This document shows positions 17,890 to 27,108 of a stretch of DNA of 64,000 nucleotides, piece by piece. Within the stretch, counting starts at the first letter, position 1; every line of letters starts with the position of its first letter. Source of the stretch: Kaistella gelatinilytica (GTDB lineage Bacteria; Bacteroidota; Bacteroidia; Flavobacteriales; Weeksellaceae); the NCBI RefSeq assembly GCF_015679325.1, contig NZ_JADPVI010000004.1, positions 248,001-312,000 of the forward strand. The letters are read 5' to 3'. The notes beneath the pieces are model-generated. The model made no database searches. It had not been told where the DNA came from and saw nothing but the letters and a program-made list of their open reading frames with translations. A program made the position numbers and the translations under genes.

Positions 17890-18141
17890 ATGACAACACA
17901 GAGACCTTTCAGAAAATTCATTCCTCAACAGAAAAAAATTGAAGAATTAGAGAGAAACAGTCCTAGATTCAAAAGAATTTATGAGGAATACGAATTAATG
18001 TCGAATGAACTATATAATCTGGAGAATAGCGATACCTCGAATATTCCCGATGATTTTATGGATGCTGTTAAAATACAAACCGAATATCTGGAAGATGAAA
18101 TTGGCGATTGGCTTTTGGAGAAAGACAATAAAGAAATCTAA
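17890..18141 (+). CDS. small acidic protein, unknown function
   Basis: An 83-residue soluble protein with about half charged residues (RNSPRFKRIYEEYELMSNELYNLENSD and VKIQTEYLEDEIGDWLLEK). It is predicted mostly helical, possibly coiled coil. No motif is recognised. It is bounded by intergenic regions of about 200 nt on each side, so it is a single-gene unit. Confidence 0.65.
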   Translation: MTTQRPFRKFIPQQKKIEELERNSPRFKRIYEEYELMSNELYNLENSDTSNIPDDFMDAVKIQTEYLEDEIGDWLLEKDNKEI

Positions 18142-18312
18142 AGAGTTTACAGTATACATTGTTTGATCAATTTATACTTTTTGAATATTTATTTTCTAAA
18201 AACGCTCGGAAATTCATAAACCAGGCGTTTATTTTTGTCTAAAAATCTAATTTTTATTTTATCAAATCTTTTTGGATTGAGTTTTCAGTTTTAATCCCGC
18301 ATCTCTTTTACT

Positions 18313-18320
18313 TATCTTTG
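18313..18320 (+). promoter_or_regulatory. -7 promoter element of cca
   Basis: TATCTTTG, a full match to TAnnTTTG, 43 nt upstream of the ATG at 18364. Confidence 0.6.
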
Positions 18321-18363
18321 CAAAAATTAAAACTTCAATCATTCGATTGTGGTAATTCAGCTT

Positions 18364-19788
18364 ATGAATATCAATCTTACGCAAAATAAAAATTTCAAAA
18401 ACTTTAAGATTTTTTCCGAAGTTGCGGCTAAAAATAATCAAACTCTTTTTATTGTCGGGGGTTACGTTCGTGATTTATTGATGAAGCGTCAAAGTCCCAC
18501 CGATATTGATTTTGTCACTGAAGGAAATGGTATAGAACTCGCAAAATCGATCGCAAAAGAACTCAATCCAAAACTTAAGGTTTCCATTTTCAAAAATTAT
18601 GGAACTGCGATGTTCAAACATGAGGGTCTTGATTTAGAATTTGTAGGCGCGCGAAAAGAAAGCTATGCTGAAGATTCCCGAAAACCTTCTGTAGAGATCG
18701 GAACTTTGGAAGATGATCAAAAACGCCGCGATTTTACCATCAATGCCTTGGCACTTTCTTTAAACAAAGAAAATTTTGGCGATCTGATCGATCCATTTGA
18801 TGGCGTTCAAGATATTAAGAAAAAAATTCTCCGCACTCCATTAGAACCAAGTCAAACTTATTCCGATGATCCTTTGAGAATGATGCGTGCAATTCGGTTT
18901 GCTTCGACCTTAAACTTTAAGATTGAAGAAAACTCTTTGAATGCCATCAAAAATGAATCAGAAAGAATCAAAATTGTTTCTCTGGAGCGCATCATGGTTG
19001 AATTTAATAAGATCATGCTTTCTGCAAAACCTTCTTTAGGTTTAAAATTGATGGAAGAAACCGGTTTGATGCAACTGATCATTCCTGAATTAACTGCATT
19101 AAAAGGAATTGAAGAAGTTGAAGGACAAACGCACAAAGACAATTTCTGGCACACGCTGGAAGTTGTAGATAATATTTCTGCGAACACCGATAATCTTTGG
19201 CTCCGATGGGCAGCTTTGTTGCACGACATCGGAAAAGCGCCGACGAAAAAATTTGTGGACGGAATTGGCTGGACTTTCCACGGTCACGAATTTCTGGGTT
19301 CAAAAATGGTAAAAAATCTTTTCTACCGTTTAAAACTACCGCTTGGAACAGATATGAAATATGTTCAGAAACTCGTCAAACTTTCCTCAAGACCGATCGC
19401 TTTGGTTGACGACGGAACTTCAGATTCTGCGCTGCGACGACTCTTATTTGATGCCGGTGAAGATCTGGAGGATTTGTTTATTTTGAATAAAGCAGATATC
19501 ACGACGAAAAACTCTTCAAAACAGGCCAAGTTCAAACGAAATTTTGAAGAAGTTGCCATTAAAATAAAAGAAGTAGAAGAGAAAGATCAGGTCAGAAATT
19601 TTCAACCACCGATTTCAGGAGAAGAAATTATGGAGCTTTTTAAAATAAAACCGAGCCGGGAAATCGGAATTTTAAAGGAAAAAGTAAAAGAAGCGATTCT
19701 GGAAGGCGAAATTGCAAATGATAAAGATGAGGCGAGAAATTTCGTCATTAAAGAAGGCGAACTTCTTGGATTAAAAACTGGAATCTAA
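18364..19788 (+). CDS. cca: CCA tRNA nucleotidyltransferase with HD domain
   Basis: About 474 residues. The N-terminal class II nucleotidyltransferase head has GGYVRDLLMKRQSPTDIDFV (GG and DxD motifs), followed by the RRDFTINALAL motif, the neck and body helices, then an HD domain with LLHDIGKAPTK (residue about 287). It adds or repairs the 3'-CCA of tRNAs; the HD domain may add phosphohydrolase activity. The start at 18364 (ATG) is preferred to the GTG 15 nt upstream. It has its own promoter and a terminator at 19816. Confidence 0.93.
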   Translation: MNINLTQNKNFKNFKIFSEVAAKNNQTLFIVGGYVRDLLMKRQSPTDIDFVTEGNGIELAKSIAKELNPKLKVSIFKNYGTAMFKHEGLDLEFVGARKESYAEDSRKPSVEIGTLEDDQKRRDFTINALALSLNKENFGDLIDPFDGVQDIKKKILRTPLEPSQTYSDDPLRMMRAIRFASTLNFKIEENSLNAIKNESERIKIVSLERIMVEFNKIMLSAKPSLGLKLMEETGLMQLIIPELTALKGIEEVEGQTHKDNFWHTLEVVDNISANTDNLWLRWAALLHDIGKAPTKKFVDGIGWTFHGHEFLGSKMVKNLFYRLKLPLGTDMKYVQKLVKLSSRPIALVDDGTSDSALRRLLFDAGEDLEDLFILNKADITTKNSSKQAKFKRNFEEVAIKIKEVEEKDQVRNFQPPISGEEIMELFKIKPSREIGILKEKVKEAILEGEIANDKDEARNFVIKEGELLGLKTGI

Positions 19789-19815
19789 ACGGAAATAACT
19801 TTCTATTCAAAACAG

Positions 19816-19846
19816 AAAAGAACGCACTTAAAAATTCGTTCTTTTT
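19816..19846 (+). terminator. terminator of cca
   Basis: AAAAGAACG (19816-19824) pairs with CGTTCTTTTT (19837-19846), so the T-run lies in the stem and tail; it lies between convergent genes and may be bidirectional. Confidence 0.7.
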
Positions 19847-19887
19847 CGTAATGAGAATATCTTTTTGAAATACTTACAATTCAAATT

Positions 19888-20940
19888 TTAGTTTTTATAA
19901 AAACCATTGGTCCCGATTCCTGTGCTCAAAGTTTTCACTATGGTTCCTGTAGAATTATAGATTCTCACGGTGCTGTCTCCGGTAAATGAACCATCAGAAA
20001 CATAAACATTTCCATCAATTACATTAAATCCGTAAGCATAACTTGCAGTTGCTGTAAACATAGCGTTTGCCGTAGTCGCCGTTAAATTATAAATTTTGTT
20101 CCCGGAAGTCATGAAATATAATTTGCTGTTATCCAAAGCTAGCTTTTGCGCTCCTGCAATTCCAGGCAATTCGATTTTCTGTACATTTCCGGTCGCAGAA
20201 GTAATTTTGTAAATATTAGAGTTCGTATAATCTGAAGTTACTACATACACATAAGTATCATCGGCGATCATATCACGAATAACCAGATCATCAGATAAAG
20301 TAATGGTTTTATCTACCGCATTGGTCGCAGGATTAATTCTGGAGATCGTATGTCCGGTCGCCAATTCGTTGGAAGATGAATCGTAAGTTAAACCATCCGT
20401 TTGAACGTAAATAAAACCGTTTGAAGCTGATATTTTTTCAGCATAACGATCAAAATCAATGCTTTTTACAAAATTATTCGCGTTGTCATAAATATTTACT
20501 TTTTTCACGGTAAAAAAATCGTGATTGGTGATATAAGTATTGTTTGGAGTAAACGCAATGTATCTCGGTGTGCTCAAATTAGAAGTGATCGTTGCAGTTT
20601 TTTTGAAAGTATAACGGTTCACGATTTCCACTTTATTAGGAACGTTTAAAACGAGATAAGCCAAATCACCTTTAAACCCGATCGACTGGAAAACATTTCC
20701 CAAAACCGCATTATCGTTATTTTTTGCGAAAATATTGTCTTCCTGCTTTGATAAGTCGGTTGGAAGAAAAGAAGCCGAAGAAGTTGGCGTAGAATATCCA
20801 CCTTCATTAGTGATGATGATTCCGTTTTCGTACGCGCCTCTTGGGAGTTCTTCCTTGATGGGATCGTCATTTGTGCGACAAGAAATGTTGAACAGTAAAG
20901 TCAGCGCAAAAGCTGAAGCAAGAATTTTAGAAAATTTCAT
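19888..20940 (-). CDS. DUF5074 beta-propeller lipoprotein, BtuG-like
   Basis: A 350-residue protein starting MKFSKILASAFALTLLFNISC, a lipoprotein signal. The rest is repeated beta-propeller-like sequence (VYVVTSDYTNSNIYKI, LYFMTSGNKIYNLT, NVYVSDGSFTGDS) of the YncE/DUF5074 kind. In Bacteroides, DUF5074 lipoproteins beside BtuB (BtuG) are surface B12-binding lids of the transporter; that is established for BtuG. Here the gene lies 10 nt downstream of a TonB receptor gene that follows a cobalamin riboswitch, so the same role is likely but inferred. Confidence 0.82.
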   Translation of the reverse strand: MKFSKILASAFALTLLFNISCRTNDDPIKEELPRGAYENGIIITNEGGYSTPTSSASFLPTDLSKQEDNIFAKNNDNAVLGNVFQSIGFKGDLAYLVLNVPNKVEIVNRYTFKKTATITSNLSTPRYIAFTPNNTYITNHDFFTVKKVNIYDNANNFVKSIDFDRYAEKISASNGFIYVQTDGLTYDSSSNELATGHTISRINPATNAVDKTITLSDDLVIRDMIADDTYVYVVTSDYTNSNIYKITSATGNVQKIELPGIAGAQKLALDNSKLYFMTSGNKIYNLTATTANAMFTATASYAYGFNVIDGNVYVSDGSFTGDSTVRIYNSTGTIVKTLSTGIGTNGFYKN

Positions 20941-20950
20941 ATTTTTATTT

Positions 20951-22777
20951 TTAAAAGTTAATTAAAAGGTTGGCGCTGTAATTCCTTTTTGGTAAAGGAT
21001 AATAAGCGGTAGTTTCGTAGATCTCATCGAGAATATTATTCACTTTAAAACCGATTTGATAATGTTTCAAAACAGTGATGTTGATTCCTGAATTCATCAC
21101 GAAATAGGATTTAATTGCGTCCTTCAGTTTTTCTTCATCTGAAGTATAAGTCCATCCATTAAACATTCCCTGAACGAAAAATTCTAAGAAATCGTATCGA
21201 TAATTCGCGTTTCCGTAAATTTTATGTTGTGGAACATAGGCTAAAAACCGGTCGGTTTCCACATTTTTTGAATGGGTAAAAATATAACCGAGAGAAAACT
21301 TAGTTTTGTTTTTTCCGAAAGATTTTTCAAAATCAAACTGGGATTCTACTCCATAAGATTCCACTTTATTCGTATTCATCGGCGACCAGATTCCTTTCGA
21401 ATTGGGCAACCAACGGATCATATCTTTAATGTTGATGTAATAAGGAGTGACATTTAATTTGAGATCGCCGTATTTAAAATTATTTCCTAATTCTCCCTGA
21501 TAAGAAATTTCTGACCGTAGATTTAAATTTCCGCCCGGTTGCCAATACAGATCGTTGAAAGACGGATATCTGAAATTTTTCGAAGCATTCAAAGCAACTT
21601 GATACCAATCGCCTACTTTCATTTTTCCGGAAAACGAAAAAAGAAGGGGAGTTTCAATTTTTTCTACAAAATCTTTTTTAATACCGGCTTCGAAATAGAA
21701 TTTTTGTGAAGGATTCCATCTTAGTAAACCTGCTGCTGAACCTGCTTTTCTTGAAACAGAACTGATCCCGGATTTGTAACCTTCTGCTTTATTGAATTGA
21801 TATTCACCAATGATATTAAAAGCAATTTTATCATTATAAATATAATTGAGATCATTTTTTGCCAAATAAATATCCGCCGTTCCGCCACTGCTTTTTGGGT
21901 TTTCAATATGATCGAAATATTGAAATTCATCTTGCAAATAGGCGAGTTTAAAGCTATTTTGAATTTTTTTATTTTTAAAATCCCAGGCAACTAAACTCCG
22001 GAAAGTATCAGAAAAATATTTTGTTTTCGTAAAATCTTCTGAAGAAACAGGGTAATGTTGAACGCCGTCGTAGATCTGCGTTTGCCAGGAAATCGTATTT
22101 CTGTGATCGAGTTTGTAAGCGGCTCCTAAATTAAAAGTTCGGTTATCATATTCCCCATTTAAGTTGACGTATTTTTTCTCCGGAACTTCGTAATAATTAT
22201 CGCTTTTAACAAAATTCCCCGAAACTTTTACCGATAATTTATCGTTGCTGTAAGAAGTCTTTAAAAATGAATTGAACGTATTATACGAACCACCTTCGAG
22301 GAATAAAGTAGAATGAAAACCTTTATTAAAGGACAATTCATTATTCAAATGGATCGTTCCGCCGATCGCGCCACTTCCGTAAATGACACTTCCGCCGCCA
22401 GATTTTATTTCCAGTTGATCGTAACCAAGAAGGTTGAGATTATTGACATCACCTTGTCCTAAAAAGGTAGAATTGATATTAATTCCGTTCCAGATAAAAG
22501 CAGTTTGTTGTGCCGTAGTTCCACGGAAAGATGGTGAAGACACCATGCCACGACCGTTTTCTTTAATATAAACCGGCGATTGAAAACGCAGAACTTCAGA
22601 AAGATTCGTCGTGTTTTTCAACAGATCTGCTTCATCTAAAGTTTCAATTTTATGAAATTTCTTTGAATTCTTCAATTGATTGTCGAAGATATAAACCGTG
22701 TCGATTGCTTTCTCCTGAGAAAAACCCAAGAAAAAACAAAATAGTAAAACAGCCGAAAATTGGTATTTTTTAGTCAT
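20951..22777 (-). CDS. btuB: TonB-dependent vitamin B12 receptor
   Basis: A 608-residue outer-membrane receptor: signal peptide, then a plug domain (QTAFIWNGININSTFLGQGDVNNLNLLG and IEIKSGGGSVIYGSGAIGGTIHL-type signature near residues 90-150), and a long beta-barrel ending in aromatic NYSANLLINF. Its immediate leader is a cobalamin riboswitch, and the next gene in the operon is a BtuG-like propeller; together these support B12 as the substrate. The size is close to BtuB of Enterobacteria. Energised by TonB-ExbBD, which is not encoded here. Confidence 0.9.
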   Translation of the reverse strand: MTKKYQFSAVLLFCFFLGFSQEKAIDTVYIFDNQLKNSKKFHKIETLDEADLLKNTTNLSEVLRFQSPVYIKENGRGMVSSPSFRGTTAQQTAFIWNGININSTFLGQGDVNNLNLLGYDQLEIKSGGGSVIYGSGAIGGTIHLNNELSFNKGFHSTLFLEGGSYNTFNSFLKTSYSNDKLSVKVSGNFVKSDNYYEVPEKKYVNLNGEYDNRTFNLGAAYKLDHRNTISWQTQIYDGVQHYPVSSEDFTKTKYFSDTFRSLVAWDFKNKKIQNSFKLAYLQDEFQYFDHIENPKSSGGTADIYLAKNDLNYIYNDKIAFNIIGEYQFNKAEGYKSGISSVSRKAGSAAGLLRWNPSQKFYFEAGIKKDFVEKIETPLLFSFSGKMKVGDWYQVALNASKNFRYPSFNDLYWQPGGNLNLRSEISYQGELGNNFKYGDLKLNVTPYYINIKDMIRWLPNSKGIWSPMNTNKVESYGVESQFDFEKSFGKNKTKFSLGYIFTHSKNVETDRFLAYVPQHKIYGNANYRYDFLEFFVQGMFNGWTYTSDEEKLKDAIKSYFVMNSGINITVLKHYQIGFKVNNILDEIYETTAYYPLPKRNYSANLLINF

Positions 22778-22819
22778 TAATGAAGCCTTTCCTCCGAAAG
22801 CATTTTATAAGTTAATACT

Positions 22820-22950
22820 TTCAGTAAGGTCTCCTGACTTTCACAAAACTGCACCTTCCCGATTGCTCAGTGGTTGTATTGCAGTTTCACTAGTGGTGAT
22901 TTACAGTTGCGGGGACAGTTTGTGATTTGCACACAATTCCCTTTTCTAAA
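22820..22950 (-). ncRNA. cobalamin riboswitch
   Basis: On the minus strand the leader contains the conserved cobalamin aptamer blocks: GGGAATTGTGTGCAAATC, then CTGTCCCCGCAACTGTAA, then GGGAAGGTGCAG, and the B12 box AGTCAGGAGACC. Order and spacing fit the adenosylcobalamin class. It lies directly upstream of btuB and the DUF5074 gene. Boundaries are approximate. Confidence 0.9.
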
Positions 22951-22957
22951 AGCAGTG

Positions 22958-22965
22958 CAAAGGTA
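22958..22965 (-). promoter_or_regulatory. -7 promoter element of the btuB operon
   Basis: TACCTTTG on the minus strand (TAnnTTTG), a few nt upstream of the riboswitch. Confidence 0.6.
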
Positions 22966-23020
22966 TGGAATAAATATGAATGAGTGAATGGTGAATTTTT
23001 TAAGCTTTTAACTTGGCTCT

Positions 23021-25084
23021 TTACACTTTTTCCTTTGCTCTTAAATACCGATAGGTTTCAATTTGCGACCGAATTTTTATTTTATCGCCTTCCACATATT
23101 GATTGCTCAGTTTTTTATCCAGAATTCTGGCTTTTACATTATCACTCAATTGAATGTCGAGCAAGTCTTTAATTTCTTTTTTAATGTTTTTCTGGGTGAT
23201 TTTTGCAGCGGCTTCAATTCGGTAATCCAGGTTTCGTGTCATCCAGTCGGCGGAAGAAATGTAGATGTCTTCGCTTCCTTTGCTGTAAAAATACATGACT
23301 CTCGCGTGTTCCAGATATTCATCAACAATACTGATTGCGGTAATTTTTTGCTTAAATTCTTTTTGATTCACAGCGCAATAAATTCCTCTGACAATTAATT
23401 TGACAACGACACCAGCTTTTGCCGCATCATAAATTTTTTCAATTAAAGCGCGATCACTCAGTGAATTTGTTTTAATGATCATTAAAGCTTTCCGTCCGGC
23501 TTTCGCTTCTTCGATTTCTTTGTCGATATGATGAATGATTTTTTCACGCATAAATTCGGGACAAACCAATAATTTTTTACACCCTTTTAAAGCCTGCATG
23601 ATATTATCTTTTGGTTTCTTTAAAACATTGAAAATCTTATTAATGTCGGCCATGATAACTCTGTCAGAAGTCATTAAAAGATGATCGCCGTAAATTTTTG
23701 CCGTTTTTTCGTTGAAATTTCCGGTGCTTACAAAACCATACTGCAACGTTTTATTATGCACCCTTTTTTTGATGACACAGAGTTTTGCATGAACTTTTTT
23801 ATTGGGAATTCCGACTAAAACTTTCACACCTTCCTGTTCCAGAATTTCTTTCCAGCCCAGATTGCTTTCTTCATCAAATCTTGCGCGCAATTCCAGCATT
23901 ACGGTAACTTCTTTTCCGTTTCGCGCGGCATTGATCAAAGCATTGATTATTTTAGAATTGCTCGCCAATCGATATGCTGTAATTTGAATCGATTTTACAT
24001 CCGGATCCATCGCTGATTCCCGCAACAAATCGATGACCGGCGTGTAATTGTGATAAGGAAAAGTAAGCAGAATATCGGTTTTTTGAATTACATCAGTCAC
24101 TCTTTTTCCAACAAGATCAGGATGATCAAATGAAGTTCTTTCTACCGGTTTTTTGTACGCCTTAAAAACGTCGGGAAATTCCATAAAATGACGGAAATTA
24201 TGAATTTTACCTCCCGGAATAATGCTGTCTTTTTTTGTTAAATGTAATTTTCTGATAAGAAATTCGAGCAAGGCTTTGTCCATTGCTTTGTCAAAAACAA
24301 AACGCGTTGGTTTTCCTTTTCGACGGGATTTAATTCCTTTTTCAATTTTTTGTGCAAGCGTTGTTTTAATGTCGTTGTCTAAATCGAATTCGGCGTCTTT
24401 AGTGACTTTAAAACAATGTGCTTCAAACTCATCATATCCAAAATAGGAAAAAATGTGAGGCAAATTATACGTGATCACATCTTCCAAAAGCATGACGTTT
24501 TTGGTGTCGTCGTCGGAAGGTAATAATACAAAACGGCCCAAAATTCGGGAAGGAATTTCGATGATGGCAAATTTGCTTTCGTATTGAAATTGCTTTGTAC
24601 GCATCGCGACTCCCAAATAAAGAGATTTGTCTCTCAAATAAGGCATTGGCGAATTTTCATTCAACAAAATCGGAATGACATTGCTTTCTACCATTTCATC
24701 AAAATAGTGGACCACAAATCTTTTTTGCTCAGCGTTCAGGGTTTTAGAATTTTTGATGAATACATTTTCATCTGCCATTTCTACCTGAATTTTTTTCCAG
24801 GTTTTATCGAAGTTTTGCTGTTGTTTAATGACCACTTCGGTGATATTCTGCAAAATTTTTGTTGGCGGCTGATAAAAAGATTCGGTAATGTATTTTTCTT
24901 TAAAATCCATCGCCCGTTTTAGTCCGGCAACGCGAACCCGGAAAAATTCATCTAAATTATTTGAAAAAATTCCCAGAAACCGAATACGAAGATGAAGAGG
25001 AACCTCAACATCCATCGCTTCCTGCAAAACTCTTTCGTTAAAAGCGAGCCACGTAATATCTCTTGGGTTAAATTGATTCGACAT
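23021..25084 (-). CDS. ppk1: polyphosphate kinase 1
   Basis: About 687 residues. It has the N-terminal helical domain (SNQFNPRDITWLAFNERVLQEA), two phospholipase-D-like C-terminal domains with a catalytic histidine in KVHAKLCVIKKR, and TGNFNEKTAKIYGD. Ppk1 polymerises the terminal phosphate of ATP into polyphosphate; the histidine is phosphorylated during catalysis. The start at 25084 removes a 20-residue upstream extension that has no match to the family and runs into the promoter region. Divergent from the Crp/Fnr gene, with a TGA-N6-TCA palindrome between them. Confidence 0.93.
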   Translation of the reverse strand: MSNQFNPRDITWLAFNERVLQEAMDVEVPLHLRIRFLGIFSNNLDEFFRVRVAGLKRAMDFKEKYITESFYQPPTKILQNITEVVIKQQQNFDKTWKKIQVEMADENVFIKNSKTLNAEQKRFVVHYFDEMVESNVIPILLNENSPMPYLRDKSLYLGVAMRTKQFQYESKFAIIEIPSRILGRFVLLPSDDDTKNVMLLEDVITYNLPHIFSYFGYDEFEAHCFKVTKDAEFDLDNDIKTTLAQKIEKGIKSRRKGKPTRFVFDKAMDKALLEFLIRKLHLTKKDSIIPGGKIHNFRHFMEFPDVFKAYKKPVERTSFDHPDLVGKRVTDVIQKTDILLTFPYHNYTPVIDLLRESAMDPDVKSIQITAYRLASNSKIINALINAARNGKEVTVMLELRARFDEESNLGWKEILEQEGVKVLVGIPNKKVHAKLCVIKKRVHNKTLQYGFVSTGNFNEKTAKIYGDHLLMTSDRVIMADINKIFNVLKKPKDNIMQALKGCKKLLVCPEFMREKIIHHIDKEIEEAKAGRKALMIIKTNSLSDRALIEKIYDAAKAGVVVKLIVRGIYCAVNQKEFKQKITAISIVDEYLEHARVMYFYSKGSEDIYISSADWMTRNLDYRIEAAAKITQKNIKKEIKDLLDIQLSDNVKARILDKKLSNQYVEGDKIKIRSQIETYRYLRAKEKV

Positions 25085-25134
25085 TTTAATTGAATTAGAT
25101 TTCCCCAAAAATAAGGAATTTTGCGCATTAGTTT

Positions 25135-25148
25135 GTGATCGCAATCAT
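25135..25148. promoter_or_regulatory. Crp/Fnr-type palindrome (ppk1 / crp intergenic)
   Basis: GTGA-TCGCAA-TCAT. The TGA-N6-TCA core is the spacing of Crp/Fnr family sites. It lies 45 nt upstream of the regulator's start, so it may allow self-control. Confidence 0.5.
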
Positions 25149-25193
25149 AGGTGGAACAATAATTTAGTGTTAAATTTGAATCAAACTAAAATT

Positions 25194-25790
25194 ATGTTCT
25201 CAAAAGAAATTTTGTTGAAAAATAAAATTCCGGTCCTTCATTTTAAGAAAAAAGACACTCTTTTTCGGGAAGATCAGAAGGCGGTTAATCTTTATTATCT
25301 GCTGGAAGGAGAGATCAAAATTTACAATACCGATTCTGAAGGTAAAGAGTTTTTGATCAGTACCGTGGTGAATCATATGTTTCTGGGTGAACCTCCGTTT
25401 TTGTTGGGCGAACGCTATCCTGCAAATGCAATTATTGCCAGCGAAACCGCGAAAGTTTTCTGTTTTAATGAGGAGCAATTTCAAAAATTCATGATAGATA
25501 ATCCTCCACTGCTCTTTAGATTTACAAAAGAAATTGCAAGAAAGGCTTATGAAAAAACCATGAAACTGAAATCGATCGTTCACTTAAGTCCGAATGAAAG
25601 AATTCTTCAGTTTTTAAAAATTCACAAGAGAACTCTGGGTCTGGAACCTGAGCAAAAAACTATCATTGATGTCACAAGAAAAGAAATGGCAAATTCCACA
25701 GGATTGGCTGTAGAAACTGTAATTCGGGCGGTGAAAAAGATGGAGAGAGAAGAAAAGTTACAATTAATCAATCATAAAATTTATTACTAA
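25194..25790 (+). CDS. Crp/Fnr family transcriptional regulator
   Basis: About 198 residues. The N-terminal cyclic-nucleotide-binding-fold domain (residues 15-120, YYLLEGEIKIYN) is followed by a dimerisation helix and a C-terminal helix-turn-helix (TRKEMANSTGLAVETVIRAVKKMERE). The N-terminus lacks the cysteine cluster of an oxygen-sensing FNR; the only Cys visible is in KVFCFNEE. It may be a heme or NO-responsive DNR-like regulator, which is inference. The start at 25194 gives MFSKEIL. The next gene overlaps by one nt. Likely binds the TGA-N6-TCA palindromes around the nos genes. Confidence 0.85.
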   Translation: MFSKEILLKNKIPVLHFKKKDTLFREDQKAVNLYYLLEGEIKIYNTDSEGKEFLISTVVNHMFLGEPPFLLGERYPANAIIASETAKVFCFNEEQFQKFMIDNPPLLFRFTKEIARKAYEKTMKLKSIVHLSPNERILQFLKIHKRTLGLEPEQKTIIDVTRKEMANSTGLAVETVIRAVKKMEREEKLQLINHKIYY

Positions 25791-27004
25791 TGCAAAGAAG
25801 TTTCTGGCTGAAATTTTCAATTTTCAATTTTTTGATCGTCGCACTTCTGGGCGTTACGATGCGCTACAAAATTTTATATTCAATGCCTTTTTTAGATCAG
25901 AAGCATTTACAGGAAGCTCATTCGCATTTTGCTTTTTATGCCTGGATCACCAATGCGATCTATGTATTGATCCTGAATTATCTGAGTAAGATCAATCCGG
26001 CAATTAATCTGAAAAAGTATGAGAAACTCATCATTATCAATCTGATCGCTTCTTTTTCTATGCTCGGAACATTTATTTATGGTGGTTATTTTTGGGCGTC
26101 GATCGCGGGTTCTACAACAGCTTTGCTCTGTAGTTTTGCCTTTTTCTTTTTATTCATCAGAGATTCCAATAAAATTCAGGATACTTCGAAGATCTGGTTT
26201 TTAGCAGGTCTGTTTTTTGCGGTTATTTCCTCGGTCGGAGTGTTTAATTTAGGATTTATGATGATGTCTAAAACGGCCACACAGGATCTTTATCTCGCCT
26301 CGGAGTATTATTATCTGCACTTTCAGTACAACGGATTCTTTATTTTTTCCTGTATTGGTTTTCTTCTATTTTCTCTGAAACAAGTGGGTTCTGCGATTTC
26401 TGAGAAACAGAATAAGTTAATTTTCTGGCTTCTGTTTTTCGGTTGCGTCATCGGTTATGGATTATCTGTTTTATGGATGAAAATGCCGGTTTATATTTTT
26501 GCAGTGATTGTTGTTGCGACCATCGGACAAACGATTGGCGCAGTAATGCTTTATCTTTTCGTGAAAAAGAACTGGACCAATTTAGTTTTGAAATGGTCAA
26601 AAATGCATCGGTTTGTTTTGATGTACGCAGGATTTGCTTTTGCGGTGAAAATTGCACTTCAGCTAGGTTCTAATATTCCGGCGCTCAATCAGTTTGCATT
26701 TGGCTTTAGAAACGTTGTCATCGCTTATCTGCATTTGGTTTTACTGATGTGTATTGCTACATTTTTAGTCAATCAGATCTTAGCGACCAATTATTTTACG
26801 ATAACAAAAAAGCTTCTTTTGGGCGTGAAACTTCTTTTATTAGGAATTTTCCTGAATGAGTTTATCCTTGGTTTGATGGGTATTTTCTCTATCAAATATA
26901 TTGCAATTCCCTTTGCAAATGAAATACTTCTGCTTGTTTCAGTTTTAATGTTTGTTTCGATATTCTGGATCTTCGTCAATTTAAAATCTTTTAAGAAGAC
27001 TTAA
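25790..27004 (+). CDS. polytopic membrane protein, heme-copper-oxidase-like
   Basis: A 404-residue protein with about twelve hydrophobic helices. The motif AHSHFAFYAWI in the second helix recalls the low-spin heme ligand helix of heme-copper oxidases and NO reductases; other histidines fall in or near helices (YYLHFQYNG, KMHRFVLMYAG, AYLHLVLLM). No CuB-binding HxxxY...HH is clear. It starts on the last nt of the Crp/Fnr gene, so the two form an operon. I infer a heme-binding membrane protein related to nitric oxide or nitrous oxide metabolism, with low confidence in the activity. Confidence 0.7.
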   Translation: MQRSFWLKFSIFNFLIVALLGVTMRYKILYSMPFLDQKHLQEAHSHFAFYAWITNAIYVLILNYLSKINPAINLKKYEKLIIINLIASFSMLGTFIYGGYFWASIAGSTTALLCSFAFFFLFIRDSNKIQDTSKIWFLAGLFFAVISSVGVFNLGFMMMSKTATQDLYLASEYYYLHFQYNGFFIFSCIGFLLFSLKQVGSAISEKQNKLIFWLLFFGCVIGYGLSVLWMKMPVYIFAVIVVATIGQTIGAVMLYLFVKKNWTNLVLKWSKMHRFVLMYAGFAFAVKIALQLGSNIPALNQFAFGFRNVVIAYLHLVLLMCIATFLVNQILATNYFTITKKLLLGVKLLLLGIFLNEFILGLMGIFSIKYIAIPFANEILLLVSVLMFVSIFWIFVNLKSFKKT

Positions 27005-27043
27005 TTTTAAAGAACAGCAGATTGTAATTTAGATTTACCCCAT

Positions 27044-27079
27044 AAAAAAACGGCTTTCAAAATAATTTTGAAAGCCGTT
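27044..27079 (-). terminator. terminator of FAS1 lipoprotein gene
   Basis: A 14-bp perfect stem (AACGGCTTTCAAAA 27049-27062 with TTTTGAAAGCCGTT 27066-27079) with an A-run at 27044-27050 that becomes the U-tract on the minus strand. It may also stop the plus-strand operon. Confidence 0.8.
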
Positions 27080-27108
27080 CCAACATTAAATTCAATAAAC
27101 TCAGATCT

